This document shows, piece by piece, positions 17,879 to 25,562 of a stretch of 33,999 nt of DNA. Below the pieces are notes generated by a model, which saw nothing but the letters and a program-made list of their open reading frames with translations, was not told the DNA's origin and ran no database searches. The stretch comes from Thermoplasmata archaeon. GTDB lineage: Archaea > Thermoplasmatota > Thermoplasmata > Lutacidiplasmatales > UBA184. The stretch lies in contig JAKATE010000003.1 of the NCBI GenBank assembly GCA_021828085.1, positions 1 to 33,999 of the forward strand, in the 5' to 3' direction. The position numbers were made by a program, and so were the translations under genes. Every line of letters begins with the position of its first letter. Positions within the stretch are counted from its first letter, which is position 1.

Positions 17879-18675
17879 TCGCCCCCGAGCGCGTCACCAC
17901 GGGGGTGCCGGGACTCGACCCCCTCCTCGGCGGGGGCTTCTTCCCCGGGCGCCCGTACCTGGTCACCGGGCCGAACGGCAGCGGCCGCACTCTCTTCGGG
18001 CTGCAGTTCCTGCTGGAGGGCATCCGCAAGGGGGAGCCGGTCCTCTTGGTCGCCGTGGACGAGCCCCCCCACGAGATCCTCGAGAACGTCCGCTCCTTCG
18101 GCTGGGACCTTTCCAAGATCCACACCATGGACGCGACCCCCGGGCAGCTGCAGTACCGCCGGCTCGGAGACCTCCAGGAGATCAAGAGCCTCCACGAGGT
18201 CCGGTCGATGCAGGAGATGGGGGAGTCCGCGCGCCGCTCCAGTCCGGCCACCGACGAGATTTCCATCCAGTCGATCTACCTCAAGCTGCGTCGCCAGATG
18301 GAGGTCCTGCCCGCCCGTCGGGTGGTCATCGACTCGATGACCTCGATCCGCCACTTCGCCCTCCGGGCGAGTTCGGACAAGCAGGCCGAGCGGACGGAGA
18401 TCCAATCGCTGCTGCGCTTCCTGAGCGAGCGCGAGGCGACGGTCCTGGTCACCTCCCGTCCCCCGGAGGATCGGGAGCTCACCCCCGAGCAGGTGCTCGC
18501 CCGGGGGGAGATCGCGCTGAGCCGCGAGTGGCACGGGCACGGAACCCGCCGGAGCCTTCGGATCCGGCGGTTCCGAGGCTCCGCCCACGACGGGGACGAG
18601 CACCCGCTCGAGATCCGGAAGGAGGGTCTCGTGGTGCTCGACGGACCGCTCGGGGCCGAACCTACGCCGGCGTGA
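17875..18675 (+). CDS. KaiC/RAD55-like RecA-superfamily ATPase with degenerate Walker A
   Basis: TGVPGLDPLLGGGFFPGRPYLVTGPNGSGRTLFGLQFLLEGIRKGEPVLLVAVDEPPHEI...RRVVIDSMTSIRHF; GTG start overlaps the upstream TGA (GTGA). Confidence 0.87.
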   Translation: MIAPERVTTGVPGLDPLLGGGFFPGRPYLVTGPNGSGRTLFGLQFLLEGIRKGEPVLLVAVDEPPHEILENVRSFGWDLSKIHTMDATPGQLQYRRLGDLQEIKSLHEVRSMQEMGESARRSSPATDEISIQSIYLKLRRQMEVLPARRVVIDSMTSIRHFALRASSDKQAERTEIQSLLRFLSEREATVLVTSRPPEDRELTPEQVLARGEIALSREWHGHGTRRSLRIRRFRGSAHDGDEHPLEIRKEGLVVLDGPLGAEPTPA

Positions 18676-19705
18676 GCTCCCGGTAGACCGCGAGGGTCTG
18701 CCGGCCCACCACGCCCCAGTCGTAGCGTGCGACGGCCTTGGTCCTCGCGGTCTCCGCCAGGCTCCTTCGGTAGCTCGCGTCGGAGAGCAGGGCGGTGAGC
18801 TGCTCCCTCCAGCGCAGGACCTTCTCAGGCTCCGGGAGGGCCGCAGGGACAAGGAACCCGTCCTCACCGCTCTCCACCTCGGAGGAGAGCACGTCCGTGC
18901 CGACCACGGGGAGCGCGCTCGAAAGGGCCTCCAGGACGCTGATGCTCTGCAGCTCCGAAGGGCTCGGATGGAGGAGAACGTCGCTGGTGGCGTAGTGGCG
19001 CGCCAGGGTGGCCTCGTCCACGGCCCCGGTGAGGGTGAGGCGGCCGGCCAGACCCGGGACCGAACGGAGCTGACGGGCGTACCCTTCATCCTGGATCGGA
19101 CCGACGAGCGTGAGACGTGAGCCGGGGAGCCCTTTCATCACCTCCACCGCGAGGGCCCAGTCCTTCCGGGGGTGGATGGCCCCTACCCCGAGCACGCGTT
19201 TCCCCTCCCGGGAGGCCCAGTCGGGGGCGAACCGGGCAGTGTCGATGCCGTTCGGAACGATCCTGATCCGGGAGGGGTCTGGCGCAGGCCGGAACGAGGC
19301 CATGCGCGCAGCGACCGCCGCGCTCAGGGCGAAGGTCCGCTGGGCGTGGGCGCAGGCCCTCCGCTCCAGGCGGAAGCCCAAGCGCTCCCGCCAGCCCTCC
19401 GCCCCGTTCCAGTGACGGGAGTGCGAGGTGTACACGTACGGCCGACGGCTCCCCGCGAGCCGGGCCCCCACGACCGGGGTGAAGGCGTGGACGATGTCCG
19501 GCTCGAGCTCGACGATCCGTCGGGGAACGCTCCACGCGAAGGGATACTCCTTCCAGGTCCGGCCCCCCCCGTCCTGGTTGACGAGGGTGACCTCCACGCC
19601 GAGGGAGCCTAGACTGCGGGCAAGCCCATCGATCGCCTTCTCCACCGCCCCCCAATCCGGCGGGGGGATGGGGAGGACCCCGGAGCCCACCAGGACGACG
19701 TGCAC
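18662..19705 (-). CDS. Family 4 glycosyltransferase
   Basis: MHVVLVGSGVLPIPPPDWGAVEKAIDGLARSLGSLGVEVTLVNQ...RIRIVPNGIDTARFAP...VLGVGAIHPRKDWALAVEVMKGL...LLHPSPSELQSISVLEALSSALPVVGTDV; GT4 pattern. Confidence 0.9.
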   Translation of the reverse strand: MHVVLVGSGVLPIPPPDWGAVEKAIDGLARSLGSLGVEVTLVNQDGGGRTWKEYPFAWSVPRRIVELEPDIVHAFTPVVGARLAGSRRPYVYTSHSRHWNGAEGWRERLGFRLERRACAHAQRTFALSAAVAARMASFRPAPDPSRIRIVPNGIDTARFAPDWASREGKRVLGVGAIHPRKDWALAVEVMKGLPGSRLTLVGPIQDEGYARQLRSVPGLAGRLTLTGAVDEATLARHYATSDVLLHPSPSELQSISVLEALSSALPVVGTDVLSSEVESGEDGFLVPAALPEPEKVLRWREQLTALLSDASYRRSLAETARTKAVARYDWGVVGRQTLAVYRELTPA

Positions 19706-19770
19706 GCAGTACCATTTCCCTCCGGAGGTAATACCCTTGGTCGGCCGGGGGCACCCTGGCCCTTCGTCCC

Positions 19771-20121
19771 ATGGAGACCCCTCCCGAGGCGTTCGATCTG
19801 GCCGACGCGAAGCAGACCCTCGCGTACCTGCGCCGGCTCCACGGGGCCGACGTGGACCGGGTGCTGGAGTGGATCCGCGAGGGGAGCGCCCCGGGACCCG
19901 GGGCCCCCGACACCCCGGTCCGATGGATGCCGGCGGGGGAGCTCATCTCCCGCACCTGGCGGTTCACCCGGATCCCCCACGTCAACGGGGTGCTTCGGCC
20001 GTTGGTGGACGCCCACGTGCTCCTCTGGCAGGACGAGGGGGTGCGCTTCGACCCCCGGTGCTTCCCGCACGCCGCGCCTCTGGGGCTGTTCGCGCCGCCG
20101 GCGAACCCGAAGGAGGGGTAG
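19771..20121 (+). CDS. Hypothetical protein (116 aa)
   Basis: METPPEAFDLADAKQTLAYLRRLHGADVDRVLEWIREG...RTWRFTRIPHVNGVLRPLVDAHVLLWQDEGVRFDPRCFP; fits the gap between GT4 and the membrane gene with plausible composition. Confidence 0.6.
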   Translation: METPPEAFDLADAKQTLAYLRRLHGADVDRVLEWIREGSAPGPGAPDTPVRWMPAGELISRTWRFTRIPHVNGVLRPLVDAHVLLWQDEGVRFDPRCFPHAAPLGLFAPPANPKEG

Positions 20122-20132
20122 CGTCGCCCGGA

Positions 20133-20915
20133 CTAGGCCCGGTGGCCCACGATGGTCTTCCCGCGGTTGACCCGGCCGCTCAGGGTCCCGGTGACCAGGA
20201 GCGCCGTGGCGGAGATGACCAGGAGGATCAACTCTTCATCGAAGCGGTCCCCCAGGCTCAGGTTCAGGGCGAGCCCGCCGAGCGCTCCGACGAGGACGAC
20301 CCCGCAGAAGGCGTCGAGGAGGTGCACGAGCGTCGACCCGTTCGGGAGGAGGGAGTAGAGGACGAGCCCGACGAAGGAGGCGACGCTGACCAGCACGAGG
20401 AGCTCCCCCGTCAGGGAGCGGTAGCTGATGCCGAGGACGGGGACGCTCAGGACGGAGAAGGCGAGCGAGAGCCAAAGGGCCGTCGCGAGCGTCCTCACGT
20501 TGGAGAGGGTGCGGACCGACTCCGGAGAGTAGAGGACGGTCTTCCCAAGCCGTCGGGGGAGGAAGTGGGCGACGAGGAGCCCGCCCAGCGAGAACAACCA
20601 GAGCCCTTCGTCGAGGCGGTCCTCGGGGCTCTCGAGGGCGCTCGCCGCGAGCTTTCCCAGGAAGGCGATCCCCACCAGGACGAGCGAGTAACGGCTGATC
20701 CGCTTGAGGTCGACCGAGCGAAGGGCGAGGACAAGGAGGGCGATCCCGAGGGCGAGGAGGAGGACATCGTCGAAGAGCGAGGGGAGGACGTCGAGCTCAT
20801 CGTAGCTCTCGAGGAGACCGGCGACCACGAAGACGACGGCGACCAGGAGGTAGGCCTGGTAGCGGGAGTAGGCGTACGCCACCTTGTTGCTCACGTCGTT
20901 GAGACCTTCCATCAT
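20133..20915 (-). CDS. Polytopic membrane protein of unknown function
   Basis: MMEGLNDVSNKVAYAYSRYQAYLLVAVVFVVAGLLESYDELDV... with many hydrophobic segments (LLLALGIALLVLAL, LVLVSVASFVGLVLYSLL, LILLVISATALLVTGTL). Confidence 0.75.
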   Translation of the reverse strand: MMEGLNDVSNKVAYAYSRYQAYLLVAVVFVVAGLLESYDELDVLPSLFDDVLLLALGIALLVLALRSVDLKRISRYSLVLVGIAFLGKLAASALESPEDRLDEGLWLFSLGGLLVAHFLPRRLGKTVLYSPESVRTLSNVRTLATALWLSLAFSVLSVPVLGISYRSLTGELLVLVSVASFVGLVLYSLLPNGSTLVHLLDAFCGVVLVGALGGLALNLSLGDRFDEELILLVISATALLVTGTLSGRVNRGKTIVGHRA

Positions 20916-20994
20916 GGGAGGGGGAACCCGTGCGACGGGGAGGCAGTAGATAGCTTTCCCGTTGGAGAGGAGGGGAAGGGGGCCAGAGACCCAG

Positions 20995-21001
20995 AATATA
21001 A
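20995..21001 (+). promoter_or_regulatory. TATA box (AATATAA) of tRNA-Gln
   Basis: 25-31 bp upstream of the tRNA start. Confidence 0.6.
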
Positions 21002-21025
21002 GCGGACCGCGCTCCGGGGGGACAT

Positions 21026-21098
21026 AGCCCCGTGGTGTAGCGGACAAGCATACGGGCCTTTGGAGCCTGGGACAGCGGTTCGAATCCGCTCGGGGCTA
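21026..21098 (+). tRNA. tRNA-Gln(TTG)
   Basis: AGCCCCG...CGGGGCT acceptor stem, anticodon arm CGGGC-CTTTGGA-GCCTG (anticodon TTG), T arm AGCGG-TTCGAAT-CCGCT, discriminator A. Confidence 0.93.
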
Positions 21099-21221
21099 AT
21101 GGTTCGCTCGGCGAACTGGAGTCGCTCGATCGCCTCGTTCCCATGGCCCTCCGAGGAGCCAGGGGAGGGCCACGAGTCGGGCGGCGATGAGTTTGCCTCG
21201 AAGACGGGATGCAGGACCGTC

Positions 21222-21306
21222 CCCTTCCCCTAAGTGACGAGCCGTTCTTCCTCCTTTTGAAGAACCTGCATTTTATCTCAGTAATACTCCCCGCTTAGGG
21301 GAAGGG
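21222..21306. repeat. 13-bp perfect inverted repeat CCCTTCCCCTAAG ... CTTAGGGGAAGGG
   Basis: Arms at 21222-21234 and 21294-21306, just upstream of the wHTH gene. Confidence 0.85.
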
Positions 21307-21312
21307 TTAAAT
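21307..21312 (+). promoter_or_regulatory. TATA-like box (TTAAAT) for the wHTH/NTase operon
   Basis: About 24-29 bp upstream of the GTG start at 21336; consistent with a leaderless transcript; abuts the right inverted-repeat arm. Confidence 0.5.
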
Positions 21313-21335
21313 CGACCCGTTCTCCTCATCCCGAC

Positions 21336-21791
21336 GTGGAGATCGATCCCGCTCTCTCGGGTCTCGTCGGAAGCGAGACTCGCCTCCGCGTCCTGGCGGT
21401 CCTGGCGAACGCTCAGCGTCCGCTGACCGGCTACCGGGTGGCGAAGACCGGCGCGGTCTCCATTTCCAAAGCCTACCCGGAACTGGAGCGGCTCGCAGCA
21501 TCGAAACTCGTCCTCCGCTGCGGGAGGGGATGGGCGATCCACGATGAGGACGTGGCAGCCCTCCTCCGGAAGCGGGTCCGCATCGTCGATGGCGGGGATT
21601 GGTTCCGCGACAAGCCGAAGCGGGATGCCGAGGACCGCCGCTTCCTCTCTCGCTTGAAGAGTCTCCCGGCTCCCGATTGGAGTCAGATCGACCCCGACGC
21701 CATCCGATTCGACGTCGCCCGACGGAAGGAGAAGGACGAACTGCTCCTCCGCCACGGCATGAAGCCTAGCGTGACCCATGGACGAACGTGA
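21336..21791 (+). CDS. Winged-helix DNA-binding protein, putative antitoxin/regulator
   Basis: ALSGLVGSETRLRVLAVLANAQRPLTGYRVAKTGAVSISKAYPELERLAASKLVLRCGRGWAIHDEDVAALLRKRV; wHTH pattern; overlaps the next gene by 14 bp. Confidence 0.72.
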   Translation: MEIDPALSGLVGSETRLRVLAVLANAQRPLTGYRVAKTGAVSISKAYPELERLAASKLVLRCGRGWAIHDEDVAALLRKRVRIVDGGDWFRDKPKRDAEDRRFLSRLKSLPAPDWSQIDPDAIRFDVARRKEKDELLLRHGMKPSVTHGRT

Positions 21792-22326
21792 GTTCGACTC
21801 CCTCCTCCGCAAAGCGAAGACTCCGGACCGGCGAGTCGCATGGTTCGGTGCGCTCCTAGCGAAGGAGTCCGAAGTCCCGGTCGTCATCGTCGGTGGCTCC
21901 GCGATCCAGGTGTACACCGAGGGAGCGTATGTCTCCCACGACATCGATATCGTGGGTGACCGGTCGAAGCTCGCCGCGGTCCTCCGTCGGTGGGGCTTCC
22001 ATCGAGAGAAGGGTCGGTCGAGTCGAATCTACTGGGTCAAGGAACCGCTCGGGCTCGTGGACCTGGTCGGTGTCCGCATGAAGTCGGGCCTCTCCCCCCA
22101 GACGGTCCAGACCCCGTACGGGAGCGTCAATCTCGGGCCACCGGAGGACCTCATCACCCGCCGCCTCATGCGAGCCGGGGCCGAACAATCGACCGACCTG
22201 TTCCAAGAAGCCGTGCTGATCGCCCATCGATACAGGGACGTCCTCGACTGGGGGTACATCCGGGCGGACGCGCAGTACGAACGCGTCCTGCCGCTCTACG
22301 AGCAGTTGCGGAAGTTGGTCGCTTGA
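21778..22326 (+). CDS. Nucleotidyltransferase-fold protein (AbiEii/MNT-like)
   Basis: EVPVVIVGGSAIQVYTEGAYVSHDIDIVGDRSKLAAVLRRWGFHREKGRSSRIYWVKEPLGLVDLVG...GPPEDLITRRLMRAGAEQSTDLFQEAVLIAHRYRDVLDWGYI; GGS...DIDI NTase motif. Confidence 0.75.
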   Translation: MDEREFDSLLRKAKTPDRRVAWFGALLAKESEVPVVIVGGSAIQVYTEGAYVSHDIDIVGDRSKLAAVLRRWGFHREKGRSSRIYWVKEPLGLVDLVGVRMKSGLSPQTVQTPYGSVNLGPPEDLITRRLMRAGAEQSTDLFQEAVLIAHRYRDVLDWGYIRADAQYERVLPLYEQLRKLVA

Positions 22327-22830
22327 CGCATCGAGCCCATCGAAGACGCGTCGGCCCCGTGACACACCAGCGGGAGCGAGCCGGACCGCCCTTAGGATGC
22401 CTCGAGCCCCCTCGTTCCGGGACTAGGGGAGGGACCTTCGGCTGGAAAGTTGTCTCCACCCGTCTCCCCATCCCGAGGTCCTGGCCCTGGGGGCGGATGT
22501 GAACCAGGGTGCTAACTCGTTCGAAGGGGGGGGGACCGGCAGGAACTGTCGGCGAGCGATCGCGTTCCCACAGAGGCCCTCGTCGACCGTCAGCGTCGGT
22601 AGACTCTGGTCGCACGGGACCGAGATCCCCTCGGATCCCGGGACTCCGTCGAGCAAAGCGCCGGTCCACCCCCCGGACCCGACAGGGTCACGCTACCGCT
22701 CCGCGATCTCCGAGGAGAACGAACGAGAGGAATCCGGTTCCCTCGGTCGTAGGGCGCCTCGGAGACCACCCGTGGCCCCAGAGCCGGACCCCGCGAGCGC
22801 TCATGATCGACGCCGACGTCCCTCCGTCGC

Positions 22831-23007
22831 ATGCGCCCTCGTCTCGTCTTCTTTGACTGGGGAGGGACCCTCGTCCACCTGATCGGGGACCCGGTTTCCC
22901 GGGGGGAGATCCGCTCCACGTTCTCGCTCCCGATCGAGGAGCATCTCTCGGGCGCCTCCCTCGGGAAGGCAGACCGAGCTGCGTTTCAAGTGACGTCTTT
23001 CCGATGA
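22831..23007 (+). pseudogene. Truncated HAD-superfamily hydrolase (N-terminal fragment)
   Basis: [61 protein letters not shown] motif [10 protein letters not shown] but only 58 aa. Confidence 0.55.
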
Positions 23008-23117
23008 TCCAAGACGCACGTCCGGGGCTGGACCCCACGGGGTTCAACGAAGCGCTCGGGGATCGAGCCCCCGCGCGCAAGGACAACGGCTTAAGGACGG
23101 GCCCCCTCCATCTCGGC

Positions 23118-23549
23118 ATGCCCGCCAAGAAGGCTGCGACCCGGTTCAGTGAGGAGGAGCGGGCAGCGCTGAAAGATGTGAGCCAGGAGCGGAAGGTGGC
23201 GTGGGGGAGGGACCGGGCGACGGACGAGCGCGCGGTGCTCGCCAAGATCGCCACTCTCCCGGAGCCCGATCGCTCCCTGGCGCTGCGGCTGCACTCGCTC
23301 ATCACGGCGGCCGCCCCAGAGCTTTCTCCGAGGCTCTGGTACGGGATGCCGGCGTACAGCAGGGAGGGGAACGTCCTGTGCTTCTTCCAGCCTGCCAGCA
23401 AGTTCAAGGCAAGGTACGCGACGCTGGGCTTCAACGATGCCGCCCGGCTCGACGAGGGAAGGGTCTGGCCCACTTCCTTCGCCGTAAAGGAGCTCACTCC
23501 CTCCGAGGAGGCCCGGATCTCGGCGCTCGTGAAGAAGGCCGTAAACTGA
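23118..23549 (+). CDS. DUF1801/YdhG-like protein
   Basis: [92 protein letters not shown]1801 pattern (WYGMPAY). TTAAGG box ~25 bp upstream of this ATG. Confidence 0.75.
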   Translation: MPAKKAATRFSEEERAALKDVSQERKVAWGRDRATDERAVLAKIATLPEPDRSLALRLHSLITAAAPELSPRLWYGMPAYSREGNVLCFFQPASKFKARYATLGFNDAARLDEGRVWPTSFAVKELTPSEEARISALVKKAVN

Positions 23550-23974
23550 GCGCGCGCTCATCCCCGGCCGAGTACCTCCGGGGCGGGGAACTTGCCGATG
23601 GGGCGTGCGTCCTCACCCTGCCGGCGTTTCCACGGACCCAACTCCCGCCCGAGCTCCGGGGATCCGTACCGTGGGAAGGAGGACGCTCTCCTCTCGAGCT
23701 CAGATGGGGCCATGCCGCCCCCAGGTGGGCTCCTCGGGTGAAGCGGCGGCCGGGCCCCGGTCCGCCCCCTCCTCCGAGTCCGATCGGTGGTGGGGTCCGG
23801 AGGGGTCGCCCCTCTGCTCTTACCGGGAGGCGCAGGCCCACACGAGCGAGCTTGGGCCGACGGGCAAGCGGAGGGGGTGGAGGGAAAGGACCCGGGTCTC
23901 TCCTTCCGCGTCCAACACCTTTCATGTAGCCCCGGGACCGTAGGGGGGACGGCACGACCTGCTGCGGTACGAGA

Positions 23975-25045
23975 ATGGAAGGAGGAATCGACTGCGAACT
24001 GGGTCCGCCCCATGCCCGGTTCCGGGCCTTCCGCTGCTCCCCCGAGGGTCCGCCCACCACCTTTCCCGGGCTGGTACTGATCCACACCGCGCGGGGCTTC
24101 GGCGAACCCGAGCGCGACATCGCCCGGAGGCTCTCCGGCTGGGGATTCGAGGTGATCGCTCCCGACCTCTACTCCCTCGGCCCGTCCCCGCCCGCCCCGG
24201 AAGACATCCGGGACCTCCTCCATCTGGTGAGGGACCTGCCGTTCGAAGGGAGCTTCGTCCCCGGCTTCGAACAGACCGTCTCGGCCCTCCCGAGGCCCGA
24301 CCAGGAGCGGCTGCGGCTGGCCGCCCGGATCCCGCTCTACGCCCCGGACCCCCGGGCCATCGCGACGTTGCGCGACTGCGTGAGCGAGCTCGTAGGGCTC
24401 CCCAACGTGGACCCCCATCGGATCGCCTGTCTGGGCTTGAGCATGGGGGGAGGGTACGCGTGGACGCTGGCCACCCTCGACGCCCGGGTCCGGGCGGCCG
24501 TCGTGGCCTACGGCCGTCCTCTGCTTCCCTGGGAATCCTTGGGCAGGCTGCGGGCGCCCGTCCTCGCCGTTGTCGCAGGCAAGGAAGGGCGCCTCACCTC
24601 GCAGCTGCCGGAGTGGCAGGAGGAGATGCGCCAGCGGGGGAGATCGCTGAGCGTCGCGATGTTCCCGGAGGCAGAGCATGGATTCCTCGACCCCGCTGAC
24701 CGTCGCGCGTTTGAGGAGAGGACCGCCGAGTCCGCTTGGGCCCGGATCCGGGAGTTCCTCCAGGCCAATGTGGGCCCACTGCGGGGACCTCCCACCCCGG
24801 CCGTGGCCCCAGCCCCTCTCCCCCCGGTCCCTCAGCGGGCCGGGCGGAACGTGTCAAAGACCTCCCCGTCGCGGCCCCCACCTGCGGCCACCCAGCCCGT
24901 GGCCCCGACGTCCTCCCCAGGGGAGGTGACGGAGGAGGAGGTCGAAGCGCTCCTCTCCGGCTCGGGCCCGAGGCCCGCCGGGGCGCCGGCCCGCTCGAGG
25001 AAGAAGCACCCCGCCTCACCTCGAAAAGTCCGCAAGGCTAAATAA
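23975..25045 (+). CDS. Dienelactone hydrolase-like alpha/beta hydrolase with Pro/Lys-rich C-terminal extension
   Basis: FPGLVLIHTARGFGEPERDIARRLSGWGFEVIAPDLYSLGPSP...DPHRIACLGLSMGGGYAWTLATLD...MFPEAEHGFLDPADRRAFEE; tail ends RSRKKHPASPRKVRKAK. Confidence 0.82.
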   Translation: MEGGIDCELGPPHARFRAFRCSPEGPPTTFPGLVLIHTARGFGEPERDIARRLSGWGFEVIAPDLYSLGPSPPAPEDIRDLLHLVRDLPFEGSFVPGFEQTVSALPRPDQERLRLAARIPLYAPDPRAIATLRDCVSELVGLPNVDPHRIACLGLSMGGGYAWTLATLDARVRAAVVAYGRPLLPWESLGRLRAPVLAVVAGKEGRLTSQLPEWQEEMRQRGRSLSVAMFPEAEHGFLDPADRRAFEERTAESAWARIREFLQANVGPLRGPPTPAVAPAPLPPVPQRAGRNVSKTSPSRPPPAATQPVAPTSSPGEVTEEEVEALLSGSGPRPAGAPARSRKKHPASPRKVRKAK

Positions 25046-25046
25046 G
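25038..25046 (+). promoter_or_regulatory. TATA-like box (CTAAATAAG) for the L44e operon
   Basis: About 25-33 bp upstream of the L44e ATG (25071); overlaps the stop codon of the upstream gene. Confidence 0.45.
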
Positions 25047-25070
25047 TCGGGGCCCTCGGTCGCCCTCCCC

Positions 25071-25358
25071 ATGCACTATCCGAAGGAGGTCGCGGCCTAC
25101 TGCCCGAAGTGCCACAAGCACACCCCGCACGAGGTGGAGCGCGGGCGAAAGCGCACCGCCAGCGAGCTCAAGTGGGGGCAGCGCCGGTTCCGCCGGGCCC
25201 AACGTGGCTACGGGGGCTTCCCCCGCCCCAAGCCCGAGGGCCGGGCCAAGGCCGTCCGCCGCGTTTACCTGAAGTACCGATGCAAGACGTGCAAGTACGT
25301 CGTCCAGCCGCGGAGTTTCCGGGCGAGCCAGCTCGAGCTCATGGAGCACAAAGGATGA
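25071..25358 (+). CDS. rpl44e: 50S ribosomal protein L44e
   Basis: MHYPKEVAAYCPKCHKHTPHEVERGRKRTASELKWGQRRFRRAQRGYGGFPRPKPEGRAKAVRRVYLKYRCKTCKYVVQPRSFRASQLELMEHKG. Confidence 0.96.
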   Translation: MHYPKEVAAYCPKCHKHTPHEVERGRKRTASELKWGQRRFRRAQRGYGGFPRPKPEGRAKAVRRVYLKYRCKTCKYVVQPRSFRASQLELMEHKG

Positions 25359-25546
25359 GCGAGGAGACCCCCGCCCCCACGACCGCCCACTTCGTCGTGG
25401 TGAAGTGCAACGACTGCTCGAAGGAGCAGATCGTCTACCGGCGCCCTTCCACCGTGGTCCACTGCACCATCTGCGGGGCCCTGATCGCGAACCCGACCGG
25501 GGGACTGGCGGACTTCCGCGGTGAGGTCCTTCGTCTCCTCCCGTGA
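25355..25546 (+). CDS. rps27e: 30S ribosomal protein S27e
   Basis: FVVVKCNDCSKEQIVYRRPSTVVHCTICGALIANPTGGLADFRGEVLRLL; 4-bp overlap with L44e. Confidence 0.95.
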   Translation: MSEETPAPTTAHFVVVKCNDCSKEQIVYRRPSTVVHCTICGALIANPTGGLADFRGEVLRLLP

Positions 25547-25562
25547 GGGAGGGGCGCTGACC

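Noticed and set aside
16013-18675. Circadian KaiC clock system
   Set aside because: Both proteins are single-domain RecA-like with no KaiA/KaiB nearby; generic archaeal KaiC/RAD55-like family is the safer call.
19428-21233. 601-aa plus ORF spanning GT4, the membrane gene and tRNA-Gln
   Set aside because: Runs through a tRNA and antisense to recognisable genes; composition is nonsense (Glu/Asp/Arg-rich shadow of membrane helices).
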